A DNA stretch of 64,000 nt from Gulosibacter molinativorax. GTDB taxonomy: Bacteria > Actinomycetota > Actinomycetes > Actinomycetales > Microbacteriaceae. This document shows positions 8,426 to 17,705 of this stretch, in pieces. Positions within the stretch are counted from its first letter, which is position 1. The number at the start of each line of letters is the position of its first letter. The notes beneath the pieces are model-generated. The model saw only the letters and a list, made by a program, of their open reading frames with translations. It was not told the DNA's origin and searched no databases. A program made the position numbers and the translations under genes. The DNA is taken from positions 930,001 through 994,000 of the forward strand of contig NZ_CP028426.1 of assembly GCF_003010915.2 (NCBI RefSeq). The letters are read 5' to 3'.

Positions 8426-9934
8426 ATGAAGACTTCGATAGCTCCCCAGCCAGAGGCATCTGGGACGCCGTACGCAGATGCCGTACGTTGGTATGCCTTC
8501 ACCCACCCACACAGTATGCAGATCCCAGGACACGGTATGACTCCTGAAGGGCTCGCAGCCAACCTCGCTGACTTCGTTGGAGCTGAGGCGTTGTCCTGTG
8601 ATCTCACTCGGGTACTGGACGGCGTGGATCTCGGCCCGCACTCCCCGGAAGTTGAAGCCCAGAAGCTCGCTGCTCGTGCATGGGGTGCCAGGCGGACGTG
8701 GTTTCTCACGAACGGTGCCTCACAGGCTAACCGCATGGCTACACTCGCCGTTCGCGGACTGGGCACCCGCATACTTGCTCAACGAAACGCACATTCAAGC
8801 CTGAGCGATGGCATCATTCTGGCAGGACTCGAGCCCAGGTTCATGCTTCCCAGCATCGATCACGAGCACGGGATCTCCCACGGCGTGCACCCTGTCACTC
8901 TTGCGAATGCACTCAAAGAAGCTGAGGAGCAGGGTGCGCCTGTGCACTCGATCTACCTCGTGTCGCCGAGCTACTTCGGCACGGTTGCAGACATCAGACA
9001 ACTCGCGGATATCGCGCACGACCATGGAGTGCCCCTGATCGTTGATTGCGCGTGGGGCGCACATTTCGGGTTCCATCCAGACCTCCCCGAGACACCCACC
9101 CGTCTCGGGGCCGACCTCATGGTCACGAGTAACCATAAACTCGGCGGCAGCCTTTCCCAGTCAGCCATGCTGCACCTCGGAGAGGGAGAATTCGCCGATG
9201 TGCTCGAACCCCTCGTCGATCGCGCGTTCAGCATGACAGCCTCCACTTCGCCCAGCTCACTACTACTCGGATCGCTAGATATCTCGAGACACTCGCTTGA
9301 AACGGGTACCGAGCAGATCGGCCGGTCAATCGACAGTGCGCGCAGGCTCCGCGAGGCAATCGAGCACGACCCCCGCTTCTCGCTCCTCGACTCAGGGTAT
9401 AGCCAGTTCGCCGATATCGTCGCCCTCGACCCGTTGCACGTCGTGATCGACATCAGCTGCACCGGACAGGATGGCAACTGGGTAAAGTCCCACATGAACG
9501 ATGTTCATGGCATCGGCTTCGAGATGGCCACAGACAACACGGTCGTAGCGATTCTCGGGGCGGGCCAAGTCATCGACCATGACCTCATCCTCGCTGCGCT
9601 CAATGAAACTGCGGATGCTGGCACCACCGAGGCAGCCGCTTCAGGGCGACGTGTTGAGGCCCTGCCTCTCCCCGTTCCCGGAACGCTGAAGATGCTTCCT
9701 CGAGACGCTTACTTCGCCGACACAGAGGTGGTTTCGTGGCAGGACTCGATTGGCAGGATTGCTGCGAGTGCTCTCGCTGCGTATCCGCCAGGCGTGCCGA
9801 ATATGCTGCCGGGCGAACTGATCACCACTGAGGTAATCGACTATCTCCGAGCAGTCGCCGCGACTCCCGACGGCTATGTGCGGGGTGCCCCTGATCCGTT
9901 GGTTGACACAGTTCGAGTCATCACGGGCGGCTAA
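8426..9934 (+). CDS. Orn/Lys/Arg decarboxylase (fold type I)
   Basis: PLP enzyme of the aspartate-aminotransferase fold, 502 aa, in the Orn/Lys/Arg decarboxylase family that converts a basic amino acid into a diamine (cadaverine, putrescine or agmatine). It contains FLTNGASQANRMA, PLIVDCAWGAHFGF and the PLP lysine in MVTSNHKLGGSLSQSAM, plus the family's C-terminal domain with SWQDSIGRIAAS and YPPGVPNMLPGE. It lacks the N-terminal wing domain of the long E. coli enzymes, like Bacillus SpeA/YaaO-type proteins. The ATG at 8426 has GAAAGGA nine bases upstream. It follows the LysA-like importer operon, so DAP to lysine to cadaverine is an attractive two-step route. Specificity for lysine over arginine or ornithine is not proven. 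Confidence 0.9.
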   Translation: MKTSIAPQPEASGTPYADAVRWYAFTHPHSMQIPGHGMTPEGLAANLADFVGAEALSCDLTRVLDGVDLGPHSPEVEAQKLAARAWGARRTWFLTNGASQANRMATLAVRGLGTRILAQRNAHSSLSDGIILAGLEPRFMLPSIDHEHGISHGVHPVTLANALKEAEEQGAPVHSIYLVSPSYFGTVADIRQLADIAHDHGVPLIVDCAWGAHFGFHPDLPETPTRLGADLMVTSNHKLGGSLSQSAMLHLGEGEFADVLEPLVDRAFSMTASTSPSSLLLGSLDISRHSLETGTEQIGRSIDSARRLREAIEHDPRFSLLDSGYSQFADIVALDPLHVVIDISCTGQDGNWVKSHMNDVHGIGFEMATDNTVVAILGAGQVIDHDLILAALNETADAGTTEAAASGRRVEALPLPVPGTLKMLPRDAYFADTEVVSWQDSIGRIAASALAAYPPGVPNMLPGELITTEVIDYLRAVAATPDGYVRGAPDPLVDTVRVITGG

Positions 9935-9948
9935 ACCCATACTCGTGG

Positions 9949-9989
9949 CGACCCCTCGACGCCCGTAGAGCGCGTCGGTGGGTTGCCTT
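9949..9989. terminator. terminator between convergent genes
   Basis: Sixteen-base arms (9949-9964 and 9974-9989) pair with one mismatch and two G-T wobbles, with a nine-base loop and a TTCTTTACT tail on the plus side. It lies between the stops of the decarboxylase (9934) and the transporter on the other strand (9992), so it can serve both. Confidence 0.6.
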
Positions 9990-9991
9990 CT

Positions 9992-10918
9992 TTACTGTAC
10001 GAGGGTGAGTATGAGCGGAATCGTGGCTGCAGATACGAGGGTCTGTACGCCGGTAATCGATGCCATGAGTTTGGCATCTCCACCCATTCGCATGGCGAGC
10101 ATGTAGGTTCCCGGGCCCGTGGGTAGTGCACAGACGAGCGCAATCATGGTCACCTCTAGCCCGTGTAGGCCCATCGTTCTTGCCAGGAGCACCGCGGCGA
10201 CCGGAAGCACAAGGAGCTTCACCGCAACTGTGAACAGTATCGCCAAGCTCTCCTTGAAGTCGAAGGTGAGCACGATTCCCGCCCCGGCGACAATCGTCCC
10301 GCACGCGAGAGCAGGTGCTGCAAGCAGATTGACGGGTACCGCTAACGCATCGGGCAGATCTATGTTCAAGAGGTTTAGCGCGATTCCGATCGCACACCCC
10401 GCGATCAAAGGATTGGCAAACACCTCTTTCGCGAGCCGTCTCGCCCAGAAACCGGCAGCGTCCGGATTCAGTACAGTCAGGGTGGCGACCGCGACGAGGT
10501 TCACGAAGGGGGCAAGAATCGCTGCTGCGATGGCGAATACTGCCACGCCAGTGCTGCCGAATCCGACAGAGGCGATCGTGAGTCCAATGAATACGTTGAA
10601 TCGAATCCCACCCTGGGTCATCGACGACAGCCGTGACCTCGAAATCCGCAGGAATTTTCCCGTGATGAGTATCAGGGCTACCACGCCCAGACTCACAATG
10701 ACCAGCACGGAACCCATCTCGAGCACCGGTGCGCCGGCGAGATCGGTTTCCATGATCGAGGTGGCGAGGATTGCGGGCGCGAACACGAAGTAGCTTAGCC
10801 ACTCGAGCGCTTTCCATGAGCCGACGTCAGGGAGCGCGAAGCGTTTGATCAAATACCCGAGGACTAGCAGCGCCGACACTGGCAGTATCGCTTGTAACAG
10901 GATGCTCACGGCAACCAT
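9992..10918 (-). CDS. AEC-family (auxin efflux carrier type) transporter
   Basis: Membrane transporter of about 308 aa with two sets of five hydrophobic segments, the layout of the bacterial auxin-efflux-carrier/malonate-permease family (PF03547). Recognisable parts are the N-terminal LPVSALLVLGYLIKRFALPD and the C-terminal LVCALPTGPGTYMLAMRMGGD, which carries the conserved helix-breaking proline. An AAAGGA stands directly before ATG 10918 and nine bases before a GTG at 10909, so either may be the start. Family members move carboxylates and sometimes amino acids. It lies after the terminator of the long minus-strand operon and probably has its own promoter. Export of a pathway product is possible. 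Confidence 0.85.
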   Translation of the reverse strand: MVAVSILLQAILPVSALLVLGYLIKRFALPDVGSWKALEWLSYFVFAPAILATSIMETDLAGAPVLEMGSVLVIVSLGVVALILITGKFLRISRSRLSSMTQGGIRFNVFIGLTIASVGFGSTGVAVFAIAAAILAPFVNLVAVATLTVLNPDAAGFWARRLAKEVFANPLIAGCAIGIALNLLNIDLPDALAVPVNLLAAPALACGTIVAGAGIVLTFDFKESLAILFTVAVKLLVLPVAAVLLARTMGLHGLEVTMIALVCALPTGPGTYMLAMRMGGDAKLMASITGVQTLVSAATIPLILTLVQ

Positions 10919-10941
10919 TCCTTTCTCGCGAGCATGTCCGA

Positions 10942-10979
10942 GTAGCTGTGCGCGCACGCGTGAGTGCGTGCACAGCTAC
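10942..10979 (-). terminator. terminator of the minus-strand polyamine operon
   Basis: Sixteen-base arms (10942-10957, 10964-10979; GTAGCTGTGCGCGCAC and its near complement) with a single wobble and a six-base loop. It lies after the ThDP enzyme stop (11055) and before the transporter start, so it can end the long operon. There is no marked T-run. Confidence 0.6.
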
Positions 10980-11054
10980 GTGCCCAGGTCCTGTGTCACC
11001 AGTCGGAGCCGGGCATCACCTGCTACGTGACCTCGTGCAGTTCCCCGTTCCTGT

Positions 11055-12686
11055 TCAGGGCTGGAACAGGTCGAGGGGCACATGGACGAGGGTGACACCT
11101 TTCCTTGCGACGGCTTCGCGGATCGTGTCTTCGAGGTCCACGGGATCCGTCACTGCGAAGCCGGATCCGCCAAATGCTTCAGCGACAAGTGGCCAGTCGG
11201 GTTGCGATAGCTGCACGCCAACGGGGGCAATGTCCCGGTCGGTTTCGTTCTGCTTGATCTCGCCATATCCGCCGTTGTCGACGCAGATGACAAAGATGTC
11301 GAGACCTTGCTCTTTGGCGGTCTGTAGTTCTTGGATGGAGAACATAAGGGCACCATCGCCGACCACCGCGCCGACAGTTCGGGATGGTTCGGCGATCTTC
11401 GCCCCGATGGCAGCTGGGAGCGCATATCCCAGAGTGCAGTACGTTCCCATATAGATGAGCGAAGCGGGTTCTTCAACACGGAATCTGCTGCCGATGCCGT
11501 TGTACACGATCTGGGAGGAGTCACCCCCGAGGATTACGTCAGCGGGAAGCGCGGATATGATGCGTGCGGCGACCGCGGCAGACACGGGATCATGCTCCGC
11601 GGCCTCACGAGCCAGCAGATTTCGCATTTCGTCTGTGGCTTGAGGTGCAGCTTGGAGGGTTCGTGTATGCAGTTCCTCAGCGAGCGTCGCGAGTGTCACT
11701 GCTGAGTCACCGATCAGCGCGTGGGCGGCCTGCAAGTTCTTGTCGCGTTGGCTGTCGAGAATATCGATCCGGACGACTGGGCCGTTCGCCACAAGTTCCA
11801 TTCCGGCGCGCTCTGCGACTCCGAGCTTAGATCCCACCACCAGAACCGCGTCCGCTGCTGCGACCAGTTCGAGTGCGCCTGCGAGCCGCAGTTCTGATCC
11901 AATACTGAGCGGGTGGGATTCTGGGAGCACCCCCTTTCCGTTCATGGAGGTCAGGACTGGTGCATGCAGAAGTTCTGCGACCTGTCGAAGCTCGCTTCGT
12001 GCTCCGGTTGCTCCGCCTCCTGCGAGGATGATCGGACGTCGAGCGCTGGCGAGCAGGTCGGCTGCGCCGAGAATCTCTTCACGTGCCGGCATGTCCTTGT
12101 CTCGGGGGGCCCTTGGCACCTCTTGGAGAACACGGGAATCGACTTCGGCTTCGAGAAGGTCGAGGGGGACTTCCAAATACACTGGGCGAGGGCGGCCCGA
12201 ACTGCCGAGTTCAAACGCCTCGTGGACCGTCTGCAACGCCTCTTCCGCACTATTGGCTCGTCGCGCAATCTCGAAGACGCCCTCTGCCGAGCGGAGCTGA
12301 TCCTTAGTCTCATGCAAGGTACCGATATCGCTGAACTCAGATCCCCGAGGAGCACCAGGCGAGAGAACGAGCATCGGACGTGATTCGCAGTAAGCCGTGC
12401 CAGCAGATGCGAGTGCATTCAGAAGGCCTGGGCCAGAGGTCGTGATGACCACTCCAGGCAGTCCGGTACGCTGAGCCCAAGCATCCGCGGCGTACCCTGC
12501 CCCTTGTTCGTGACGTGCAGTGACGGGATGGATCCCAAGACGCCCCAAGTGCCTGTAAAACTCAAGGTTGTGTGTGCCAGGAATCCCGAACACCGTCTCG
12601 ACACCGTACTCCCTGATGAGCTTCAGGATGGCGTAGCCAAGGTTGTTACGATCGATGGTTGGCCGTGCTGCGGAGAACTCGGTCAT
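11055..12686 (-). CDS. ThDP-dependent 2-oxo-acid decarboxylase/acetolactate-synthase-like enzyme
   Basis: Thiamin-diphosphate enzyme of 543 aa with the three expected domains: N-terminal Pyr domain (FGIPGTHNLEFYRHL, catalytic glutamate in TARHEQGAGYAADAWA), central domain (about 190-330) and C-terminal PP domain with the ThDP/Mg motif GDGALMFSIQELQTAKEQGLD. The HEQGAGYAADA segment and LHETKDQ resemble 5-guanidino-2-oxopentanoate decarboxylases of the arginine transaminase route more than anabolic acetolactate synthase; that assignment is from memory of the family. It overlaps the hydroxyacid dehydrogenase by four bases. Dehydrogenase and decarboxylase could together turn a 2-hydroxy acid into an aldehyde for the aldehyde dehydrogenase at 20943. 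The true substrate is open. Confidence 0.85.
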   Translation of the reverse strand: MTEFSAARPTIDRNNLGYAILKLIREYGVETVFGIPGTHNLEFYRHLGRLGIHPVTARHEQGAGYAADAWAQRTGLPGVVITTSGPGLLNALASAGTAYCESRPMLVLSPGAPRGSEFSDIGTLHETKDQLRSAEGVFEIARRANSAEEALQTVHEAFELGSSGRPRPVYLEVPLDLLEAEVDSRVLQEVPRAPRDKDMPAREEILGAADLLASARRPIILAGGGATGARSELRQVAELLHAPVLTSMNGKGVLPESHPLSIGSELRLAGALELVAAADAVLVVGSKLGVAERAGMELVANGPVVRIDILDSQRDKNLQAAHALIGDSAVTLATLAEELHTRTLQAAPQATDEMRNLLAREAAEHDPVSAAVAARIISALPADVILGGDSSQIVYNGIGSRFRVEEPASLIYMGTYCTLGYALPAAIGAKIAEPSRTVGAVVGDGALMFSIQELQTAKEQGLDIFVICVDNGGYGEIKQNETDRDIAPVGVQLSQPDWPLVAEAFGGSGFAVTDPVDLEDTIREAVARKGVTLVHVPLDLFQP

Positions 12687-13678
12687 GAGTGTTCCTTTCC
12701 GAATGGGTGAGGTGTTACCGGCGCCTGCCTGAGGGTGTTCACCGGATGAACTGCTTGGCCATGAGTGAGGTAGTTCACGGCTTCTTCAGCCTGCACTCGC
12801 ACATACAACTGCTCTGTGGCATTAGAGAGGTAGCCGATATGGGGGGTGACTATGAGTCGCGGGGCATCAGCCAAAGCATGTCCGATGGAGGGCGGTTCTT
12901 CATCAAGCACGTCAAGACCCGCACCTGCTAAGTGCCCCCTGTCAAGGGCATCGCGTAGCGCCTGGGAATCGACGAGCCCGCCGCGACTCACATTGATGAC
13001 GTAGCTGCCAGGCTTCATCGAGGCAAGAAACTCTGCATTGACTAGGTTCCTTGTGGTGTCGATCAGCGGCATATGCAGGGAGATCACATCCGCTTGAGCA
13101 ATCACCTCACGCAGCGTGGCGAGTTCCACGTTGCGGTCTGGGCTTTCCGAGACAAATGGGTCGTATCCGAGGACCTTCTTGAAGGACGGGCTGGCAAAGT
13201 CGATGAATCGGCGGCCGATATTACCCAGGCCGAGTACTCCGAGAGTGAGTTCCGTCGTTCGTGCAGGCTTCCAGTCAGAGCGAACGTCCCACAACTCGGG
13301 TACTGCAGAACCTTGATAGGACGGAAGCTGGCGGATGAGGTGGAGGGTGAGTGCCAGAGCGTGACTCGCGACTTCATCGGTTGAGAGCGGCGGGAGATGG
13401 GTGACGACGATACCGAGTTCGGTCGCCCGCTCGACGTCGACGCAGCTCACTCCCATTGCACCAACGCAGATCAAGCGCAAGTTAGGGAGAGACTCAAGAG
13501 TCTCCCCTCGCAGTTCAGCGAAATCGATGAGCAGCACTTCTGCATCGAACGCTTCCCTGATGATCTCGTCAGGATCCCGCGTGGGGACGTGCGTAACGAC
13601 ATAGCCGGCTGCGCGCAGCATCTCGATACCAGGCGCAATATCAAGACCCTCGATCTCGGTGTAGACCGCCTTGGGCAT
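12683..13678 (-). CDS. D-isomer-specific 2-hydroxyacid dehydrogenase
   Basis: NAD-dependent dehydrogenase of the D-2-hydroxyacid family, about 331 aa. The Rossmann motif is LGVLGLGNIGRRFIDFA, the substrate arginine is in VINVSRGGLVDSQALRDAL, and the catalytic acid/base pair is in LDVLDEEPP and IVTPHIGYLSN. I prefer the ATG at 13678 because the family begins near MPKAVYTEIE; an upstream ATG at 13717 would add 13 residues. Its end overlaps the ThDP gene by four bases. It converts a 2-hydroxy acid to a 2-oxo acid or the reverse; with the ThDP decarboxylase next to it, oxidation followed by decarboxylation is likely. It belongs to the operon beginning near 20628. Confidence 0.88.
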   Translation of the reverse strand: MPKAVYTEIEGLDIAPGIEMLRAAGYVVTHVPTRDPDEIIREAFDAEVLLIDFAELRGETLESLPNLRLICVGAMGVSCVDVERATELGIVVTHLPPLSTDEVASHALALTLHLIRQLPSYQGSAVPELWDVRSDWKPARTTELTLGVLGLGNIGRRFIDFASPSFKKVLGYDPFVSESPDRNVELATLREVIAQADVISLHMPLIDTTRNLVNAEFLASMKPGSYVINVSRGGLVDSQALRDALDRGHLAGAGLDVLDEEPPSIGHALADAPRLIVTPHIGYLSNATEQLYVRVQAEEAVNYLTHGQAVHPVNTLRQAPVTPHPFGKEHS

Positions 13679-13735
13679 TCTGCCTACTGCGCGAGCTTCA
13701 GCCAACGGTACATCCATCGGTCGATGCTTGCGGGT

Positions 13736-14833
13736 TCATGCCTGTGTTCCGTCCTCATGAATGAGATGCTGCCGCGCCTGGTCCCAGGACACCGAGACCG
13801 ACTGCCCTACCAAGAGGGCTGCAGCCTCTGTCGCAGGCAGCTTCGCAACCCCTGGCGTGCCATCGGAGAATTCCATGTAAACGGTGACGTTTGAACCGGT
13901 GAAGACGATCTCACGGATAGTCGCAGCGAAGCTGCCAGTCGAATGGTCCGTGTGCGGTGACACCGTCAGCGCTTCAGGGCGAACGATCAGGACGTTCGCG
14001 GCCGACTGTTGAGCTTCCTCGGGGAACAGCGGCGCGGTCCCCGACTGTGAGACGAATGTGCTTGACGTTGAGTCAACGCTGCCCGTGAACACATTCGAAT
14101 CGCCCAGGAAGCGGGCCACGAACAACGATTCAGGCTGGTAGTAGAGCTGCTCGGGTGTGCCCACTTGCTCGATACCGCCGTGGTTGAACACGGCGATACG
14201 GTCAGACAGGACCAGAGCTTCCTCCTGATCATGTGTGACGAAGACGAATGTCATCCCGAGTTCGCGATGGATTCTCGCGAGTTCCCGCTGCATCTCGCCA
14301 CGAAGATTCTTGTCAAGCGCTCCGAGCGGTTCGTCCATCAGTAGCGCTCGGGGATCAAAGACGATTGCTCTCGCGAAGGCCACGCGTTGCTGCTGGCCCC
14401 CAGAGAGTTCCTTCGGAAGACGCTCTGCATAGGCGTCGAGTTGCACCAGCGCCAGCGCCCGTGCGACCCGTTCTCGAATCTCGGCCTTCGGCAGCTTGCG
14501 CTGCCGAAGCGGGTATGCGACATTCTCAAACACCGACATGTGTGGAAACAGCAGGTAGTTCTGGAACACCACGCCAAGGTCCCTGCGATGCGGTTTGAGA
14601 CCGTCAATGGGTTCTCCACCGATGCTGACCGTTCCTGCTGACGGGTTGACGAACCCTGCGATCAGAGAGAGTAGGGTCGTCTTTCCTGAACCGCTGGGTC
14701 CGAGAAACGACATGAACTCGCCAGGCTGGATGTCTAGGGAGACGTTGTTGAGAGCGGGAGACGGTGCGGAGGGATACTGCATCGTCACGTTGCTCACGGT
14801 GATCGCTTGCCCGTGGTCTGGTTTCTGCGTCAT
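13736..14833 (-). CDS. PotA-like ABC transporter ATP-binding protein
   Basis: ATPase of 365 aa for a polyamine/opine-type importer. Walker A GPSGSGKTT, signature [15 protein letters not shown], Walker B LLMDEPLGALDKNLR and switch HDQEEAL are intact, followed by a C-terminal TOBE domain of about 120 residues (VLIVRPEALTVSP). The start overlaps the upstream permease by four bases. The DEPLGALDKNLR form of Walker B is typical of the PotA/FbpC/CysA group. Gene order in the operon is receptor, permease, permease, ATPase, as in many polyamine systems. Confidence 0.92.
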   Translation of the reverse strand: MTQKPDHGQAITVSNVTMQYPSAPSPALNNVSLDIQPGEFMSFLGPSGSGKTTLLSLIAGFVNPSAGTVSIGGEPIDGLKPHRRDLGVVFQNYLLFPHMSVFENVAYPLRQRKLPKAEIRERVARALALVQLDAYAERLPKELSGGQQQRVAFARAIVFDPRALLMDEPLGALDKNLRGEMQRELARIHRELGMTFVFVTHDQEEALVLSDRIAVFNHGGIEQVGTPEQLYYQPESLFVARFLGDSNVFTGSVDSTSSTFVSQSGTAPLFPEEAQQSAANVLIVRPEALTVSPHTDHSTGSFAATIREIVFTGSNVTVYMEFSDGTPGVAKLPATEAAALLVGQSVSVSWDQARQHLIHEDGTQA

Positions 14834-15666
14834 TGCTGATTTGCTTTCTTCTTCTTGAGTCCAGGCAACACCTGAACCAACACGACCACTGTGGTTGTCG
14901 CCAAGATGACGAGAGTCGCAGCGGCGGAGACGGTCGGATCGATCTCCGTAGCGATTGCGTCGTACATGTTCGCGGGGAGGGTCTTCAAGTACGGCGTTTG
15001 CAGGAACAGTGACACGACTGATTCATCGAATGAGGTCACGAAGGCGAGGACGAACCCGCTGACAACACCGGGGAGGATAAGTGGAAGCGTGACGGTCAAA
15101 AATGCTTTCAACGGGCCAGCGCCGAGAGATGAAGCCGCTGTGGTGAGGCCGGAATTGTAGCCGCTAAGACTTGAGGAAACCGACGTGATCACGAACGGCA
15201 ACGCAAGGATTGTATGTGCAGCTACAAAACCGAAAAGGTTCCCGACCAACTGCCAGCGCAGGAACACCGCATAGATTGCTACGGCGAAGATCACGCCGGG
15301 AACAATCATCGGGGCCATGTAAATGCTGGACAGGAAACTGCTGAGTTTGGGCGACATTCGCGCGATCGCAACTGCCGCGAGCGTGCCTAGCACGGTGGCC
15401 AACACTGCGGCGAGCAGCCCGACCTGCAGAGACGCGAACAACGAATCCATCCACTTCGGCGAGGTGAAGAAGTTCTCATACCAGCGAAGGGAGAAACCTT
15501 TGGGCGGGAACGAAAAGTTCCGGGCGTCGGAGAAGGACATAGGGATGACCACCAACACCGGGAGGATAAGCAGGGCGATCACTACTACGTTCCAAGCACG
15601 CAACCAGATCGGGAGGTTCCTCTGCCGACTCGGCCGAACTGTGCCGACTTTCACGTTCTCAGTCAT
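14830..15666 (-). CDS. PotC-like ABC transporter permease
   Basis: Integral-membrane permease of 278 aa with six hydrophobic segments and the coupling loop ASSLGAGPLKAFLTVTLPLILPG. The periplasmic stretch SFPPKGFSLRWYENFF is characteristic of PotC-type subunits. It overlaps both the PotB-like gene upstream and the ATPase downstream by four bases, so it is translationally coupled. It forms the heterodimeric channel with the product of 15663-16544. Confidence 0.92.
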   Translation of the reverse strand: MTENVKVGTVRPSRQRNLPIWLRAWNVVVIALLILPVLVVIPMSFSDARNFSFPPKGFSLRWYENFFTSPKWMDSLFASLQVGLLAAVLATVLGTLAAVAIARMSPKLSSFLSSIYMAPMIVPGVIFAVAIYAVFLRWQLVGNLFGFVAAHTILALPFVITSVSSSLSGYNSGLTTAASSLGAGPLKAFLTVTLPLILPGVVSGFVLAFVTSFDESVVSLFLQTPYLKTLPANMYDAIATEIDPTVSAAATLVILATTTVVVLVQVLPGLKKKKANQQ

Positions 15667-16544
15667 GATTTGCCTCGCTTCATGAGAGGGTTAGCCTGCC
15701 GCACGAGCCAGTTCACAACGCCGAGGATCACGAGTGTGACAACGAGCAACAGCATGCCGGCTGCACCTGCACCTGGGAAGTCGAGCAGTCGTTGTACCCT
15801 CGTGGCGATGATCTGGGATAGCAGCGCCTGGTCGGGTGAGCCTAGGAGGGCGGGGGTGATGTAGAAGCCGAGGGTCACCACGAACACGAGGGAGAACCCG
15901 CTCACCACCCCAGTCAGGCTGAGTTGCAGGTAGACCTTGCGGAAGGATGTGATCGGTTTTGCGCCGAGGCTGGCCGAGGCTTTGACCAAGCCCCGATCGA
16001 TAGTGCTCATCTGGTTGTAGAGAGGGAGCACCATGAATGGCAGCATGACCTGCACCATCGCTACAGCCACTCCTCCCCAAGTGTTCAACAGAACGACCCC
16101 TTCAATGCCGAGAGCCTGGAAGAACTGGTCGATGGGGCCACCACGGTTCTGCAGAATGAACCATGCGAAGGTACGTGCGATGATGTTCACCCAGAATGGC
16201 AACATGACCATCGTCATCATCACAGTCCGCCAGGCCGGGGACACTACAGTCATCGAGTACGCGTACGGGTAACCGATGATGAGCGTAGCCACGCCGACGA
16301 TCAAGCCGACTGCGAGTGTGCGCAACATCACTGTCACAGTGACACCGTCGGTGAACAGGCTGATGTAGTGGCCCAGCCCGATCTCAGGGCTCGTGAAAGA
16401 CAGCCAGACGATCAGCGCGAGCGGGTAGATGAAGAACACGCCCAGGGCGATGAGTGCCGGAAGCGCAAGGCCTCCGGCACTCATTTTGCCTGTGCGTGCC
16501 CGGGACTTGGAAGAGTCCGGGATGCTCAGGATTTGCGTGGTCAC
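15663..16544 (-). CDS. PotB-like ABC transporter permease
   Basis: Permease of about 293 aa with six membrane segments and the coupling loop ASLGAKPITSFRKVYLQLSL. Family hallmarks include FFIYPLALIVWLSF near the start and PFWVNIIARTFAWFILQNRGG in the middle. I choose the GTG at 16544 just after the receptor stop (16547); a GTG at 16562 would overlap that gene. No strong ribosome site is visible, which suggests re-initiation. Partner of the PotC-like permease. Confidence 0.9.
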   Translation of the reverse strand: MTTQILSIPDSSKSRARTGKMSAGGLALPALIALGVFFIYPLALIVWLSFTSPEIGLGHYISLFTDGVTVTVMLRTLAVGLIVGVATLIIGYPYAYSMTVVSPAWRTVMMTMVMLPFWVNIIARTFAWFILQNRGGPIDQFFQALGIEGVVLLNTWGGVAVAMVQVMLPFMVLPLYNQMSTIDRGLVKASASLGAKPITSFRKVYLQLSLTGVVSGFSLVFVVTLGFYITPALLGSPDQALLSQIIATRVQRLLDFPGAGAAGMLLLVVTLVILGVVNWLVRQANPLMKRGKS

Positions 16545-16546
16545 GA

Positions 16547-17620
16547 CTATCCGACCTGCCACGCAGTGTACTGCTTGGTCACCTGCTCCAGGTTCTCACC
16601 CCACCATGCGCCATCGAAGTAAATGGCGCGACCGCGGTTATCGAGATCAGCGAAAATGACGGCCTGCTCCTGGTTCTCATCGAACTGGGGTGCAGCGTCG
16701 GCCACAACCGCGCCGCGACCGGTCAGTTCAGACACGGTTGCCTGCCGCTCGGGGTCGAGCGTGGACTTCAGGAACTCAAATGCCTGCTCGGCGTTCTTGG
16801 AGCCCTTGGGGACGGCAAGCTGATCGGCTGAAATCACTGTCGCATCCCATACTGCGGACCAGTCCCCACCATCGCGCAGCAGGTATCCGAACCGTGATTC
16901 CGGCGTCAGTGCCATGTCGACCGATCCGTCGAGCATCGACTGGCCAAGCTGGCCGTAGCTCTCCGCGAATACGAGAGAGTCACGGATCGTGTCGTACTTC
17001 GCAAGAGCCCGATCAATATCGAGAGGATAGAGGTCCTCCGCCTCGACACCATCAGCGAGCAGTGCAAGTTCCATCATTCCGGTATCGAACTCGGGCGGCA
17101 GCAACCGTTTCCCGGGGAATTTGTCCGTGTCGAAGAAGTCCGCAATGCTGCTCGGAGCGCCTTCCGAGTAGGTTTCGTTGTTTGCGATGAACATCAGCTG
17201 CGAGAAGTAGAACGGAACGGTGCAGTCTGTTCCGCTGGCTCCCTCTGCGAAGGTCACCCCGTCGGTCAACCCTTCCGGAAGCTCTTCAAGCAGCGTGCCG
17301 CAGTGTTGGTTCGACCCAGCGGGAGTCATGATCACGGCGTCCCAGGTGACGCTACCGGAGTCCACCATCGCTTTGAGCTTGGCAAGGTCGGTGGGCGAGT
17401 CACCCAGCACCTCGACACCAGTGTCCGCGGTGAACGGATCACCGAACGCTTCGAGTTGGTAGTCCTGAGTCTCGTTCCCGTATCCGACGAAGGTGATCGT
17501 CCCACCGCCTTCGTTCTCATCGGATTGGCCAGTGCTGCAGCCGGTGCCAGCGAGCAGCAGGCCTGTCACTCCAGCGATCGCGAGCACCGTCTTTGGTCCG
17601 CGAGCATTTCTTTTCATCAT
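16547..17620 (-). CDS. PotD-like ABC transporter substrate-binding lipoprotein
   Basis: Receptor lipoprotein of 357 aa of the spermidine/putrescine-type group. The ATG at 17620 lies after AGAGGAAC; the signal peptide ends in LLLAGTGC. The mature part opens with GTITFVGYGNETQDYQLEAFGDPFTADTGV, followed by DFFDTDKFPGKRLLP and the late ADQLAVPKGSKNAEQAFEF region typical of PotD-like proteins. Two extra cysteines (NQHCGTLL, GTDCTVPF) could form a disulfide outside the membrane. It sits directly behind a class III aminotransferase, so an amine or amino-acid-like ligand is likely. Polyamine binding is inferred from the family. Confidence 0.88.
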   Translation of the reverse strand: MMKRNARGPKTVLAIAGVTGLLLAGTGCSTGQSDENEGGGTITFVGYGNETQDYQLEAFGDPFTADTGVEVLGDSPTDLAKLKAMVDSGSVTWDAVIMTPAGSNQHCGTLLEELPEGLTDGVTFAEGASGTDCTVPFYFSQLMFIANNETYSEGAPSSIADFFDTDKFPGKRLLPPEFDTGMMELALLADGVEAEDLYPLDIDRALAKYDTIRDSLVFAESYGQLGQSMLDGSVDMALTPESRFGYLLRDGGDWSAVWDATVISADQLAVPKGSKNAEQAFEFLKSTLDPERQATVSELTGRGAVVADAAPQFDENQEQAVIFADLDNRGRAIYFDGAWWGENLEQVTKQYTAWQVG

Positions 17621-17705
17621 TTCTGTTCCTCTGGTGATAGTTTGCCTCCTAGATGCGGAGGACACTGGTACCCGTCGTGGTGGGAATGCGAGTCGACGAT
17701 CGGTC

